Below, piece after piece: positions 49,801 through 60,664 of a stretch of DNA of 64,000 bases. The position numbers and the translations under genes were made by a program. The stretch is taken from the NCBI RefSeq assembly GCF_036588685.1, contig NC_086378.1, positions 78,881,127 through 78,945,126 on the forward strand, written 5' to 3'. Below the pieces are notes generated by a model, which ran no database searches, was not told where the DNA came from, and was given only the letters and a program-made list of their open reading frames with translations. Source of the stretch: Mytilus trossulus (Eukaryota; Mollusca; Bivalvia; Mytilida; Mytilidae). Every line of letters starts with the position of its first letter. Within the stretch, counting starts at the first letter, position 1.

Positions 49801-50184
49801 GACGAAAACAACAAAATAATAGTTGTTCTAAGATTAAAACGTACCAAATCCACAGCAATCGCCGTAATAACCAACAGGACAATCACAACCAGATGAATTT
49901 GAAATGCCGCCATTGTGACAAAAAACATTACATCTTCTGTAATCATAACCCATATCATATGAGGCACATGTAGAAAATGTATATGGACAACCGTCTTTGC
50001 TAGTGTATAACCATACCGATCTTTGCCTCACTTGATCTCCATTACATTCACTGCTACAATCCTCCCATGCCTCCCAATCTAACCATCTACATCCACAAAA
50101 ATCCCATATAGAGGAGATTCCGCCTTTAATTGGTTGCGGTATTGTTGAGAACATAACAAGGAAGGAAATACAAAGCAAACTGTC
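46634..50184 (-). CDS. Gene A: secreted-type mosaic protein (TSP1/EGF-like, sushi, EGF, HYR, sushi)
   Basis: Gene-level entry. Supported exons: 50184-49845, 49438-49262, 48930-48817, 47485-47240, 46831-46634; all junctions are in phase 1 except the first acceptor (phase 0). The first exon holds no usable ATG upstream of its hydrophobic start: the frame through its acceptor begins with a GTG. So an upstream exon supplies the start; a candidate is the signal-peptide exon at 52178-52249. The last exon is unresolved. The modules are the same as in gene B but the order is shorter. I see no transmembrane segment, so secretion is inferred. It could be a functional paralogue or a truncated one. Confidence 0.65.
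47240..47485 (-). CDS. Gene A: HYR domain
   Basis: 82 codons, phase 1 to 1. DVQPPVMSNCSKDIHSLTSD, VQWTIPGFTDPHNTS and WGDYNISYSALKPMNGLVTE with a final C..EIKIR. The DVQ.P start is the same as the gene B exon 8 HYR. The 'YtA.D' motif is replaced by YSALKP, a diverged form. Confidence 0.8.
48817..48930 (-). CDS. Gene A: EGF-like domain
   Basis: 38 codons, phase 1 to 1. Six cysteines: YCSSVPCQHDNNCTNIPNGY, ICQCENGWSGINCE. Complete EGF module. Confidence 0.85.
49050..49190 (+). repeat. R3 repeat (RT-element tail)
   Basis: 'tagttttctatgttgtgcct' to 'ctttcgtccctcttttagaa', plus orientation, in an intron of gene A. Confidence 0.6.
49262..49438 (-). CDS. Gene A: first sushi/CCP module
   Basis: 59 codons, phase 1 to 1. 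EVTCGDPGSISNGNIDGNQF, TYGNTIQYNCNKDYMLIDGS and RTCLLNGLWNGTKPSC: a textbook sushi domain with the G..W..P.C end. Confidence 0.9.
49845..50184 (-). CDS. Gene A: hydrophobic start, TSP1-like and EGF-like exon
   Basis: 340 nt, phase 0 in and 1 out, after the acceptor tttatttttcag. DSLLCISFLVMFSTIPQPIK is hydrophobic. Then CRWLDWEAWEDCSSECNGDQ (the W..W..C..C start of a TSP1-like repeat), then CHNGGISNSSGCDCPVGYYG, an EGF-like end. The first 206 nt of the exon lie in the inverted repeat, so a near-identical truncated copy exists at 53115-53330. Confidence 0.8.
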
Positions 50185-51465
50185 CTGAAAAATAAACACA
50201 TGGCCGTTATGAAATAAATCTTTTTGTTCTTATTTTTCGAGAAAAATAAAACGTTTGACTTATCAATGATGCAGCTGATAATTTATATGAATATGAAAGA
50301 AGTGCATAATTTATCATCACTTTCTTCATAAAATAAACAGAATTCAAGTTTAATATTTTATTATTCAAGAAGTTAGCCATTATCACTTTATATCAATATT
50401 CGAAATTTTTTAACCGAAAAAAAAGAAGAAAAAAAGTAAAAGTTATGTTGACTCATATTGTAACCATAAGAGTTCCTAATAAAACAATGAAACGATATAT
50501 ACGAATACACACAGAAAGAAAGGTATCTGATTTAACTTCATTATGAACAAACTCAAAACTGGTGGACAATAAAATTAAATCATGAGTATATTCCAATTTA
50601 ATGTTGTTCAAATCTTTCCAAAAAAAGATTGTGATATATCGCTGTCAACGACATAAGAGAAAAATAAAGTTAGAAAGATATGCAGTAATGTATTTTCTGC
50701 TTGCACTTACCATTTTCGTTTTTAATATTATTCCAATTCTGCCCCAAAAAACAACAACAAGATTGAAAGTTCTAGTTCCGCTATGCGCACTATACTTACA
50801 CAACTATTCAACTGTTTAACACATTTAACAGGTTATTAATTTCAAATTAGTTTATTGTTTTTTTTTAAATTTTATTTAAGTTTAAAACGAGTTTCAATTG
50901 CAGGTTTATTGATACATTTGGTATGTAGACTTTTTTTAGTATTATACTATAGTATTTATAAATATAATTTAATTTATAAATTGGTCAACCTTTTAAACCT
51001 TTTTATTATCACAATACAAATGTTCTTTTTTATTTAAAGGTGCAAGACAATGGCCTCTGTGTTTTTTATTACGATATTTATTATCATGAGTGTTTTGGAA
51101 GTTACAGCGGCATATAAAACTGTAAGTTGATGTACATACATTATGCACATGCATTTCATTTCATAGATACTCTATCAATAATCATAAGAAGGGAGCAGAT
51201 CACCTCACGTGACAAATTTTCTACATCACAGTTCAACTTTGTTGTTTTTATTTCTAATAAATACTTTCGTTTTTCGTTCAATTCAAATGCGTCAATTTCA
51301 TTATTTTACCTATTTACATTTATCTTTATAGATAGTAATTTCGGACGAAAAAGCTTTTGCAAAACGTCATTCGAAGAACGTTTCTTATTAGATTGTTAAA
51401 TATTCAGTGTGACTTCGGAAGATACAAATATTCAAGATTTTTAATAATAGCCTGATACCGGTCTA
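49979..51465 (+). repeat. Large inverted repeat, left arm (1487 bp)
   Basis: Each base x pairs with 103299-x in the right arm. The arms have equal length, without net indels, and I noticed only two substitutions (near 50145 and 50354), so identity is about 99.8 percent or higher. The left end falls inside the TSP1-like exon of gene A. Confidence 0.95.
51050..51121 (+). CDS. Signal-peptide exon, left-arm copy
   Basis: ATG with a favourable context (aca-ATG-G) opens 24 codons, MASVFFITIFIIMSVLEVTA then AYKT, followed by a consensus donor gtaagt in phase 0. A hydrophobic core and an A-x-A-like end make it a good signal peptide. On this strand its only phase-0 partner in view is the truncated copy at 53115. 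Confidence 0.55.
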
Positions 51466-51833
51466 AATGTTTTTATAAAAGGTCCTGAAGCATAACACGT
51501 GTTTCTATAACGATAGTTTACACAAGAGGCAAGAATTAAAGTTTTGAAAAACAAAATTATTATGTCATATAAAACCGACAAATAAAGAAATGACTTCAAA
51601 TAAAGCCCAAAGTATTGTTGCCGATCTTTAACAGTATAAGTGAGAGCTAGAAGATTTTCTCTTTCCATCACTAAAAAGTCTGAAGATCATTTGTTTTTGT
51701 TTTTTGTCCATGGATTTATGAGTTTTGAACAGCGGCATACTACTGTTGCCTTTATTTGTAAATGTAGACGTATTTCCTTGTGGGCTTTTTAATGTAAAAT
51801 AGTTTTGAGTCGTAATGAGAACACATTATATCC
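51466..51833. other. Spacer of the inverted repeat
   Basis: 368 bp of unique sequence between the arms. It holds a short R4 fragment (about 51720-51760, 'gcatactactgttgccttta'). No coding frame of note. Confidence 0.7.
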
Positions 51834-53320
51834 TAGACCGGTATCAGGCTATTATTAAAAATCTTGAATATTTGTATCTTCCGAAGTCACACTGAATATT
51901 TAACAATCTAATAAGAAACGTTCTTCGAATGACGTTTTGCAAAAGCTTTTTCGTCCGAAATTACTATCTATAAAGATAAATGTAAATAGGTAAAATAATG
52001 AAATTGACGCATTTGAATTGAACGAAAAACGAAAGTATTTATTAGAAATAAAAACAACAAAGTTGAACTGTGATGTAGAAAATTTGTCACGTGAGGTGAT
52101 CTGCTCCCTTCTTATGATTATTGATAGAGTATCTATGAAATGAAATGCATGTGCATAATGTATGTACATCAACTTACAGTTTTATATGCCGCTGTAACTT
52201 CCAAAACACTCATGATAATAAATATCGTAATAAAAAACACAGAGGCCATTGTCTTGCACCTTTAAATAAAAAAGAACATTTGTATTGTGATAATAAAAAG
52301 GTTTAAAAGGTTGACCAATTTATAAATTAAATTATATTTATAAATACTATAGTATAATACTAAAAAAAGTCTACATACCAAATGTATCAATAAACCTGCA
52401 ATTGAAACTCGTTTTAAACTTAAATAAAATTTAAAAAAAAACAATAAACTAATTTGAAATTAATAACCTGTTAAATGTGTTAAACAGTTGAATAGTTGTG
52501 TAAGTATAGTGCGCATAGCGGAACTAGAACTTTCAATCTTGTTGTTGTTTTTTGGGGCAGAATTGGAATAATATTAAAAACGAAAATGGTAAGTGCAAGC
52601 AGAAAATACATTACTGCATATCTTTCTAACTTTATTTTTCTCTTATGTCGTTGACAGCGATATATCACAATCTTTTTTTGGAAAGATTTGAACAACATTA
52701 AATTGGAATATACTCATGATTTAATTTTATTGTCCACCAGTTTTGAGTTTGTTCATAATGAAGTTAAATCAGATACCTTTCTTTCTGTGTGTATTCGTAT
52801 ATATCGTTTCATTGTTTTATTAGGAACTCTTATGGTTACAATATGAGTCAACATAACTTTTACTTTTTTTCTTCTTTTTTTTCGGTTAAAAAATTTCGAA
52901 TATTGATATAAAGTGATAATGGCTAACTTCTTGAATAATAAAATATTAACCTTGAATTCTGTTTATTTTATGAAGAAAGTGATGATAAATTATGCACTTC
53001 TTTCATATTCATATAAATTATCAGCTGCATCATTGATAAGTCAAACGTTTTATTTTTCTCGAAAAATAAGAACAAAAAGATTTATTTCATAACGGCCATG
53101 TGTTTATTTTTCAGGACAGTTTGCTTTGTATTTCCTTCCTTGTTATGTTCTCAACAATACTGCAACCAATTAAAGGCGGAATCTCCTCTATATGGGATTT
53201 TTGTGGATGTAGATGGTTAGATTGGGAGGCATGGGAGGATTGTAGCAGTGAATGTAATGGAGATCAAGTGAGGCAAAGATCGGTATGGTTATACACTAGC
53301 AAAGACGGTTGTCCATATAC
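51834..53320 (-). repeat. Large inverted repeat, right arm (1487 bp)
   Basis: Inverse copy of 49979-51465. It breaks off inside the TSP1-like exon after the codons for GCPYT; beyond 53320 the sequence is unrelated to gene A. Confidence 0.95.
52178..52249 (-). CDS. Signal-peptide exon, right-arm copy (candidate exon 1 of gene A)
   Basis: Identical to the left-arm exon but on the minus strand, so it lies upstream of the gene A exon at 50184 in the same orientation. The phase-0 donor here and the phase-0 acceptor there would fuse AYKT to DSLLC in frame. That would leave two hydrophobic stretches in tandem, which is unusual, so the link is a hypothesis. Confidence 0.45.
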
Positions 53321-53330
53321 TCCAGAACAG
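53115..53330 (+). pseudogene. Truncated copy of the gene A TSP1-like exon
   Basis: It has the same acceptor and the same first 206 nt as 49845-50184 (one Pro-to-Leu change: FSTILQP), then diverges after GCPYT into PEQ and a possible donor (cag/gtaaaa). Without splicing it stops at about 53370. The EGF-like half is lost and no further module exons follow for 8 kb, so it is probably non-functional. Confidence 0.7.
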
Positions 53331-53342
53331 GTAAAACTAGGT

Positions 53343-53364
53343 ATCGGTTGCTATGGCAACCGAT
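53343..53364. repeat. Short perfect hairpin beside the duplication breakpoint
   Basis: 'atcggttgc' and 'gcaaccgat' are exact inverse copies around a 4-base loop, 23 bp beyond the end of the right arm. Confidence 0.7.
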
Positions 53365-53519
53365 GTGCTTAGCAACCAAAATTTTAGCATTTTTTTGTTT
53401 GTTTCACCAAGACTAGTAAATGTGTGAAGTTTAAAGAAAATCCATGACCATGCGTGCCACACTCCCTATGTTAGAGTTTAAATAGTTTCAGAGAACCAGC
53501 ATTAATGTTGTGTTTCTTG

Positions 53520-53640
53520 TCTTCTGATATTTGATGCGTTTCCTTTAGTTTTAGTTTGTAACCCGGATTTTTTTCAATCGATTAATGAATTTCGAACAGC
53601 GGTATACTACTGTTGCCTTTATATATATAGCTTCGATCAC
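53520..53640 (-). repeat. R4 dispersed repeat fragment
   Basis: 'tagtttgtaacccgg' and 'ggtatactactgttgccttt' are the inverse of R4. Confidence 0.55.
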
Positions 53641-55340
53641 CTCCCCAAGAATAGTTTCTAGTAGAAGAGCATTGAGCCAAGGCGACAATTCACCGTAGAA
53701 CATATAGAAGTTAATACTGACGTACAACGAATTTATCTCACACAGTTTTTTTGTTGTATAGAAATAAACACTGAAACACAATTTCATTAATAAAGGACGT
53801 CTTCAGTAATAGAAGTTACGACCGCTATGAAATATACCGAACTCCTACGGGGACTAATCGAGTTGAGATAATTAATATTGAACAGTATTTTTTTCCAAGT
53901 GAAGGAGATAATAATTAGAAATTTTGTATAGAATATATGTTTATTCGGATGTAGTCTGTGTCATATCTCTAGGTAAAATTTGAGCAGCAAACAAGTGGTA
54001 TCGATAAATAATATTTTTTTTATAAAAAAAACTATTGCATTATATTGTGAGAGAAATCAACTGGTTTATATTTAATTGACACTCAAAATTAACATTTTAA
54101 GAAAACACAAAAGACAACACATAAACCTATATGCAAATATGTAATTATGCATGAATCATCATAATCTCTGGTGTGGCAGATAGAACAGTAAAATGGAAAT
54201 GACTTTTCTCATAAAAAGTGTCACATTCTTTGTTGAAAAGAAAGAGTTTTGATTATTTGTAATCAAAATTGATCGTCTAAGATCAGGGAATGTTTGAATG
54301 TGTGACCAAACCACACTGTTCAGGTTTTTCTCATTGTAAAAGTCAGTAAGATGATATAAAGAGGCTTTCAACTGCGTCATTTGGTCTCTGGTGGTTAGTT
54401 ATTTCATAAACTATATCCTTCCAAAACATTATTTGTTTTTTATATTGATTACCGGAAAATTTGATTTTCTCTAAGCAATTAGATGAAGCTTGTGATATCT
54501 AAATAAAAACATAAAAATATTGTTTTTTCTGTACAGAATTGACCCAACCTCAATTTCTTCAACACCTTTTATAAACCTCAATTAAAAGTAATTATTGTTA
54601 TAGTTATATACTAGCATTACTTACTTGGCTATTTGAAGATAGGGAAAATAGACAATATACAGATCAAAAGTCTATCGTTTTCATCGTTCGCGTTACTGAG
54701 TGATATTTACATGCCATTATATTTTTATTCTAATAAATAAATAAAACATTTTTGTTTTTAGTCTTTTAACAGATTACATAAATTATTTTACAATAAGTAG
54801 TATTTCTTGTTTCGGTGTCACAACTTTTTAAGATAAGTATTTCACAGTTCAGTCAAGTTATTTGGTGAAAGACATATTGTCTGCTATTTTAACTTTTAAT
54901 CTTTTTAATTTCTCTATTAGGTCATAAACCCAAACAGATCATATTAAGAAAAAAAGAATCACCCATATCTTTTTGCATTGAAAACTAACAAATGGAAAAC
55001 AATAACATATAAACAACGACCATGAACATAATACTAATCTGTATCAAATTTCCAAGTTGTTATTTTTTTTATTATCATTATTGAATAATTCATCAATATA
55101 CAGTTTTTAAAAGGTTATACTTAAACTTTTCTTGGGCCATTGAAGGTAAAGACAAACTTTTTTTTATGGAATAGTATTTCTAAAAAAAAATGAAGGGACA
55201 ACATAACGTTGAAATTTAGTTTCTGTTTTGATTCATGTCAGTATCTTTGTACTTTTATAAACTAAAAATGTTATGCTTGCATGCATGTCGGATCTTTGTA
55301 TTTCACTTGAGTTTATTCATATAGTGCAATTTATATTTTA
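53641..55340. other. No gene recognised
   Basis: A+T-rich, without exon-like frames, RNA genes or clear copies of the repeat families seen elsewhere. Confidence 0.4.
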
Positions 55341-55349
55341 ATTTTATTA

Positions 55350-55690
55350 CTACCACTGGGTCGACGCCTCTGCTGGTGGACTATAAGTCCCCGAGGGTAT
55401 CACCAGCCCAGTAGCCAGTACTTCGGTACTGGCATGAAAATACGGATTTGTTGTGTTATTTAAATTTGCTGTTACGAAATATTAGAAATTATTATAAATT
55501 AAGGAATGTATCTCCCTCATGCAAAGCTCTGATTCTTTTCACGGATTTGGCTATACTTTTTGGACCTTTTGGATTATAGCTCTTCATCCTTTATATAAGC
55601 TTTGGATTTCAAATATTTTGGCCACGAGCATCACTGAAGAGACATGTAGTGTCGAAATGCGCATCTAGTGCAAGAAAATTGGTACTTTTA
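55350..55690 (+). repeat. R6 dispersed repeat, long copy
   Basis: 'actgggtcgacgcctctgct', 'tatcaccagcccagtagcca', 'gctctgattcttttcacgga' and 'gtcgaaatgcgcatctagtg'. GC-richer than its surroundings; pieces recur at 19715, 24320, 45490 and 47685. Confidence 0.65.
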
Positions 55691-56139
55691 ATTTTATTAA
55701 ACCTGAAATTTGGTTTTGCTGTATCGTTTTCTACAGTACTCATCTTTTTCGTCAAATTTAAAGTTCAATTACTTAAGTATAAAATGATATTAGAGATACA
55801 TGTTATTGCGATATCAATGTATCGAAAAACCAAGATGCGTCTAGGTAAAAACGTACGGTCTGCGACAATTAACATTGATTATAAAAAGTTTTTGAAATTA
55901 TTTTCGTAGATTTCTATTTCAAACTTAAAATGGTAGTTCAATACAACCATTGATCCTTACTGTGAATACACCATTGTTCACTGCAATGACTAAGATAAAA
56001 AACAAAAACAAAATGTGTTTGTACTTTATTTGAAAGTCTGCCTGTTTGTGACACTTTGTCCAGGCATCATTATCATTATAATGAAAATTGATGCGACTTT
56101 CATACAAGTATGTATGTATGTACTCGAGATTCCGTCAAT

Positions 56140-56572
56140 TTAGACGCATCCCTTGATTGCAAGGGTACAGCGGATCCATGTACACTTCCTAAGGATTGAT
56201 GGAGATGTGTCCTTTACAATATTAGAAAAATCACAACCCAACACCGCCCAAGGGAGCGTGTAGGACACCGGGAAGTCTGTTATTATGGTGGAGGAGGCCG
56301 AAGTACTCGGAGAGAACAGCCGGGCCACTCGGTGGAAACAGACAAACCAGAGAGATATCAGAAGATTGATCTCTAGGTCAAAGAAGGGGACAACTTTGAC
56401 CAACCGAGGCCCCTAAAGTACCCACTCTAGTTTAAACTCCGGTCTGGGTACCAGAGAAGTGTGCGAGAGGGTGAAAATTACCCTTCTAAAGTACTGATAT
56501 TTTTAGCACCCCGAGTGAGAATCTTCAGCACTATAGCCATCGGTCTTAACCACTAGACCACGAACTCCATAT
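56140..56572 (-). mobile_element. tRNA-derived SINE-like element
   Basis: Read on the minus strand it begins 'gttcgtggtctagtggttaa', a tRNA-like box A (ggtctagtgg). A degenerate box-B-like segment lies about 35-45 nt on, then a long GC-rich body ('ggtacccagaccggagttta', 'cctcggttggtcaaagttgt'). Much higher GC than its flanks. The 3' end near 56140 is uncertain. Confidence 0.6.
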
Positions 56573-56574
56573 AT

Positions 56575-56765
56575 AAACAAGTGAGAGGTTTAGCACTTTA
56601 AAACCAGGTTCAATCCACCATTTTCTACATATAAAATGGCTGTACCAAGTCAGGAATATGACTGTTGTTGTCCATTCGTTTGATGTGTTTTGTCATTTGA
56701 TTAGAGACTTTCCGATTGAGTTTTCCTCAGAGTTCAGTATTTTTTTTTATTATACTTCTTATTTC
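56575..56765 (+). repeat. R2 dispersed repeat
   Basis: 'aaaaccaggttcaatccacc', 'gtcaggaatatgactgttgt' and 'tcctcagagttcagtatttt'. It abuts the SINE-like element. Confidence 0.6.
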
Positions 56766-57465
56766 AGAATCTTGAACGATGGATACCGGAGCAATACAGA
56801 AACTATACAGATAACTAGAAGAAAAAAACAGGCCATCATCAATGACAATCATAGTCTCACCATTTCTTATGATTAGATAAGATAAGATAAATTTATTGTA
56901 TTAAAGTGTCACGTATTGATCTTACACAATAGTAAAATATTTACACAAGTACAATCACATAAAAAAAAATCAACACCCAGCCTAAAAAGACTTATGAGAC
57001 ACTGTCATATACATATAAAACAGCTCAATCACACAATGTAAAAAAAAAAAATAATATAAAAAAAAGGAAATGATAAGAAATCTCATGTATTTATCTTGCA
57101 AACCAGATAAATTAAACGGACTAATAAAAATTAGATTTTAAAGAAATGTAAGAATGTTAGATACACCTAGTTTAAAAACTACGATAAGAATAAAATATTA
57201 CTTGATATTATAATTTAAAATTAATAAAAGTGATAGAAAAAAGAAAAGTAAATTGAATCAACAGTACATTTAAACCACTTTCAACAATTTTCAAAAATAT
57301 AAAATATATATTTAAAATGTTCTATCAACATATTACATAAACTATTACAATACATATACTTTCATTGTTTATGTACCAAACGTTATTTCCCTTAATTAAT
57401 ATATATTTTCTTTAAATAAGCTGTTTACCCTGATAAAAAGAATTGGCTTTATATACAATTATATG

Positions 57466-58400
57466 TCATAAAATACTTTTCCTCCTGACATAAAATTTGT
57501 GAATAGAGTAGGAAAGTGTTACTTGAATGTCATTACAAGTCATTACAGCATTGAACTCTGTACTCATATTTTCAAAAATGTCAATACATTGACGTGCCTT
57601 TTGAAACAATTCATATCTAATGTCTTCATACAGAGTGCGACACATTAAAAAGTGAGTTTCGTGTTCAATATCTTTCAATTTACAAACTTACATAGTCTAT
57701 TGTTCAATTGAATCTGCGGTCTAGTGTATCTTCCTGTCTCTACAGCTAGGCGAAGCGTTCCACTGCCGAATAATGCCATACTTCGCGTTACGTTTCGTGG
57801 TAAAAGCGAGAGAATATACTGTTATGATTTAACACTTTGCTTGTAAATACGGTAAGTCTTTAGCGTGTTGCTGTTAGCATTTTTTCTGTCGTCATATAAA
57901 TCTTTCTTGACATCAGCCTTGTCAAAGTTAGTTAGTTTTTACACTTATGAGGTGCATCGTCGTTTTAACTCTGATAGTGGCGTTATGAAAAATATCAGCA
58001 ACATGTAAGTCGTTTGCAAATTTGTCTATTTGATGATGCCACCCTTTTCGTCGCCGCGAGGCCCACGCTGCTACTGTTGATATAAATTTATCATCGTTAA
58101 CTCGTATGATCTTTCATTTTAGGCGTAGGCATGATAGTTTTTGCTTGGTTAGTCCAAGATCTCCACGCACCGTTGTGTTGGAGGTTCGCTTCCCAACTGC
58201 AAGAAAATATTTTGCAGCTTTGTTTTGTACATTGTTAATTACTCTGTGGGATTTGTATCCCAAAACAGCACTACCATAGAATAAAACTGGTTCTACTCTA
58301 CCATCGTCGTATAAAGTTTGTGATAAACGTTCCAGCTCATACCACCTGTCGCTATGAATTTGCCAAAAAGGGCTTCCAAAGCTTTACTGGTTGATTTAGA
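57466..58400 (-). pseudogene. Decayed LINE ORF2, C-terminal region
   Basis: Minus strand, broken by frameshifts: NNVQNKAAKYFLAVGKRTSN then TTVRGDLGLTKQKLSCLRLK around 58150-58240, RYTRPQIQLNNRLCKF near 57700, then IEHETHFLMCRTLYEDIRYE near 57640. The order 'QNKA.RYFLGV..', 'I..E.HFL..C.LY.DIR' is the typical end of non-LTR retrotransposon reverse-transcriptase proteins. The RT core is missing or beyond recognition. Confidence 0.65.
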
Positions 58401-59085
58401 AAGGTTTGTAACTGCCTTTTCTAGTGTTAAGAACTCACCAAACCAAAGTTCCCAATATTTGTATGCTTAGTTAAATGATTCTGAAACATACTACTGGTAT
58501 TCAACAAACATCATGGAAACATCATCGAATATTCAATTTTCGTAGCTGTCGTTGGTAGTGAGTAATTTAAGATTTGCAGATACTAGAGTAGATTTAATTT
58601 TCATATATTTATAATAATTATAGAAAACATATTCTTATAATATAATGTTAATTGAAACATACTATAGATATACATGTAATAGTACTTGATTTGTTTTAGG
58701 TTGAAATATTGCATCTAAAGTTCAAAGTTTTCTATTGCAATCAATTGGTTCGTTTGTGTACTTTTGAAAAGAAATTAGATTGAAAATCCATGCCCATTTC
58801 AGTTTTTTTTTTAAATAAAAGCTTTCAGACACTTTGTTTTGGTAGTAACATTTTTAATACTCTGAATAAAGGAGGAAAATGTGTGAAATATTTAAAAATA
58901 TATATGTATAGATACAATTTATTAAACCTTAAAATCTTCATACCCAAAATTTAGCCCTCTATATAGTTTTTCAATGTGTAAATAGATTGACTGAGTAATT
59001 GGGCATTGTTTAAATCAATTATATCTATTGATAAATAAACACAAATGAATTATCAAGATTGAATTGAATGCATTTTTTTTCAATT
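58401..59085. other. No gene recognised
   Basis: A+T-rich spacer between the LINE remnant and the satellite. No frame or repeat signature stands out. Confidence 0.4.
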
Positions 59086-59089
59086 ATTG

Positions 59090-60664
59090 TTTCAAATAGA
59101 ATTAATATCAGTAAACTTATACTTTCACTTTTTAGATCTTATGTACTAAATATTGCTTTGCTGTGCTGTGCATGCTTATATCTGTTTTGAGTGGTGTGAT
59201 TTGCATGTAATTTGTATTGCTGCTTTGAAACATGACAAACTTTTGTTTATTACATATATTTTTCGGCTATTATTAGATAAACCGTAGTATTGATATTAAA
59301 TAAGGTGGAAAATGCACAACCGCTATTACTTGTATTGATCTATATACATAAATGAATGCTAATGATGTTTAAATATGCATTGTGTTTTAGTTATAATCAT
59401 ATGTTTCAAATAGTATTACGTTAAGTAAACTAGAAATGTCACTTTCTGGTTCTTATGTACTAAATATTGCTGTGCTTTCAATACGTATATCTGTTTTGAG
59501 TGGTGTGATTTGCATGTAATTTGTATTGCTGCTTTGAAACATGACAAACTTTTGTTTATTACATATATTTTTCGGCTATTATTAGATAAACCGTAGTATT
59601 GATATTAAATAAGGTGGAAAATGCACAACCGCTATTACTTGTATTGATCTATATACATAAATGAATGCTAATGATGTTTAAATATGCATTGTGTTTTAGT
59701 TATAATCATATGTTTCAAATAATATTACGTTAAGTAAACTAGAAATGTCACTTTCTGGTTCTTATGTACTAAATATTGCTGTGCTTTCAATACGTATATC
59801 TGTTTTGAGTGGTGTGATTTGCATGTAATTTGTATTGCTGATTTGAAACATGACAAGCTTTTGTTTATTACATAGATTTGTCGTTTTTCTATTAGATAAA
59901 CCGTAGTATTGATATTAAATAAGGTGGAAAATGCACAACCGCTTTCACTTCTATTGATCTATAAGCATAAATGAATGCTTATGATGTTTAAATATGCATT
60001 GTGTTTTAGTTATAATCATATGTTCCAAATAATATTACGTTTAGTTAACTAGAAATGTCACTTTTTAGTTCTTATGTACTAAATATTGCTGTGCTTTCAA
60101 TACGTATATCTGTTTTGAGTGGTGTGATTTGCATGTAATTTGTATTGCTGCTTTGAAACATGACAAGCTTTTGTTTATTACATAGATTTGTCGTTTTTCT
60201 ATTAGATAAACCGTAGTATTGATATTAAATAAGGTGGAAAATGCACAACCGCTTTCACTTCTATTGATCTATAAGCATAAATGAATGCTTATGATGTTTA
60301 AATATGCATTGTGTTTTAGTTATAATCATATGTTCCAAATAATATTACGTTTAGTTAACTAGAAATGTCACTTTTTAGTTCTTATGTACTAAATATTGCT
60401 GTGCTTTCAATACGTATATCTGTTTTGAGTGGTGTGATTTGCATGTAATTTGTATTGCTGCTTTGAAACATGACAAGCTTTTGTTTATTACATAGATTTG
60501 TCGTTTTTCTATTAGATAAACCGTAGTATTGATATTAAATAAGGTGGAAAATGCACAACCGCTTTCACTTCTATTGATCTATAAACATAAATGAATGATT
60601 ACGATGTTTAAATATGCATTGTGTTTTAGTTATAATCATATGTTTCAAATAATATTACGTTAAA
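59090..60664. repeat. Satellite: five tandem units of 309-310 bp
   Basis: The marker 'gaaacatgac' recurs at 59227, 59536, 59845, 60155 and 60465. Units 1-2 share 'catatatttttcggctatta'; units 3-5 share 'catagatttgtcgtttttct' instead, apart from minor changes. Each unit contains 'tctgttttgagtggtgtgat' and 'aaggtggaaaatgcacaacc'. No open frame is conserved. The first unit is the most diverged at its left edge. Confidence 0.95.

Noticed and set aside
5462..50184. Genes A and B as one transcription unit
   Set aside because: A clear ATG plus signal peptide at 35602 and an 11-kb repeat island without module exons separate them.
50185..50199. Start of gene A at 50199 (apparent M-F-I-F-Q)
   Set aside because: The codon is GTG, not ATG, and the first codons consist of the pyrimidine-rich acceptor tttatttttcag. 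The exon is better read as starting at 50184 after splicing.
50601..52698. Several hydrophobic 60-90 codon frames repeated in both palindrome arms
   Set aside because: They are mirror copies of the same A+T-rich non-coding DNA, without splice or family evidence. Their apparent duplication is due only to the inverted repeat.
53551..54380. Two minus-strand frames of 73-78 codons
   Set aside because: No splice signals, no family resemblance and ordinary composition for A+T-rich DNA.
56540..56575. Functional tRNA gene
   Set aside because: Only a box-A-like segment is recognisable; no cloverleaf with an anticodon arm can be drawn, and it heads a long SINE-like body.
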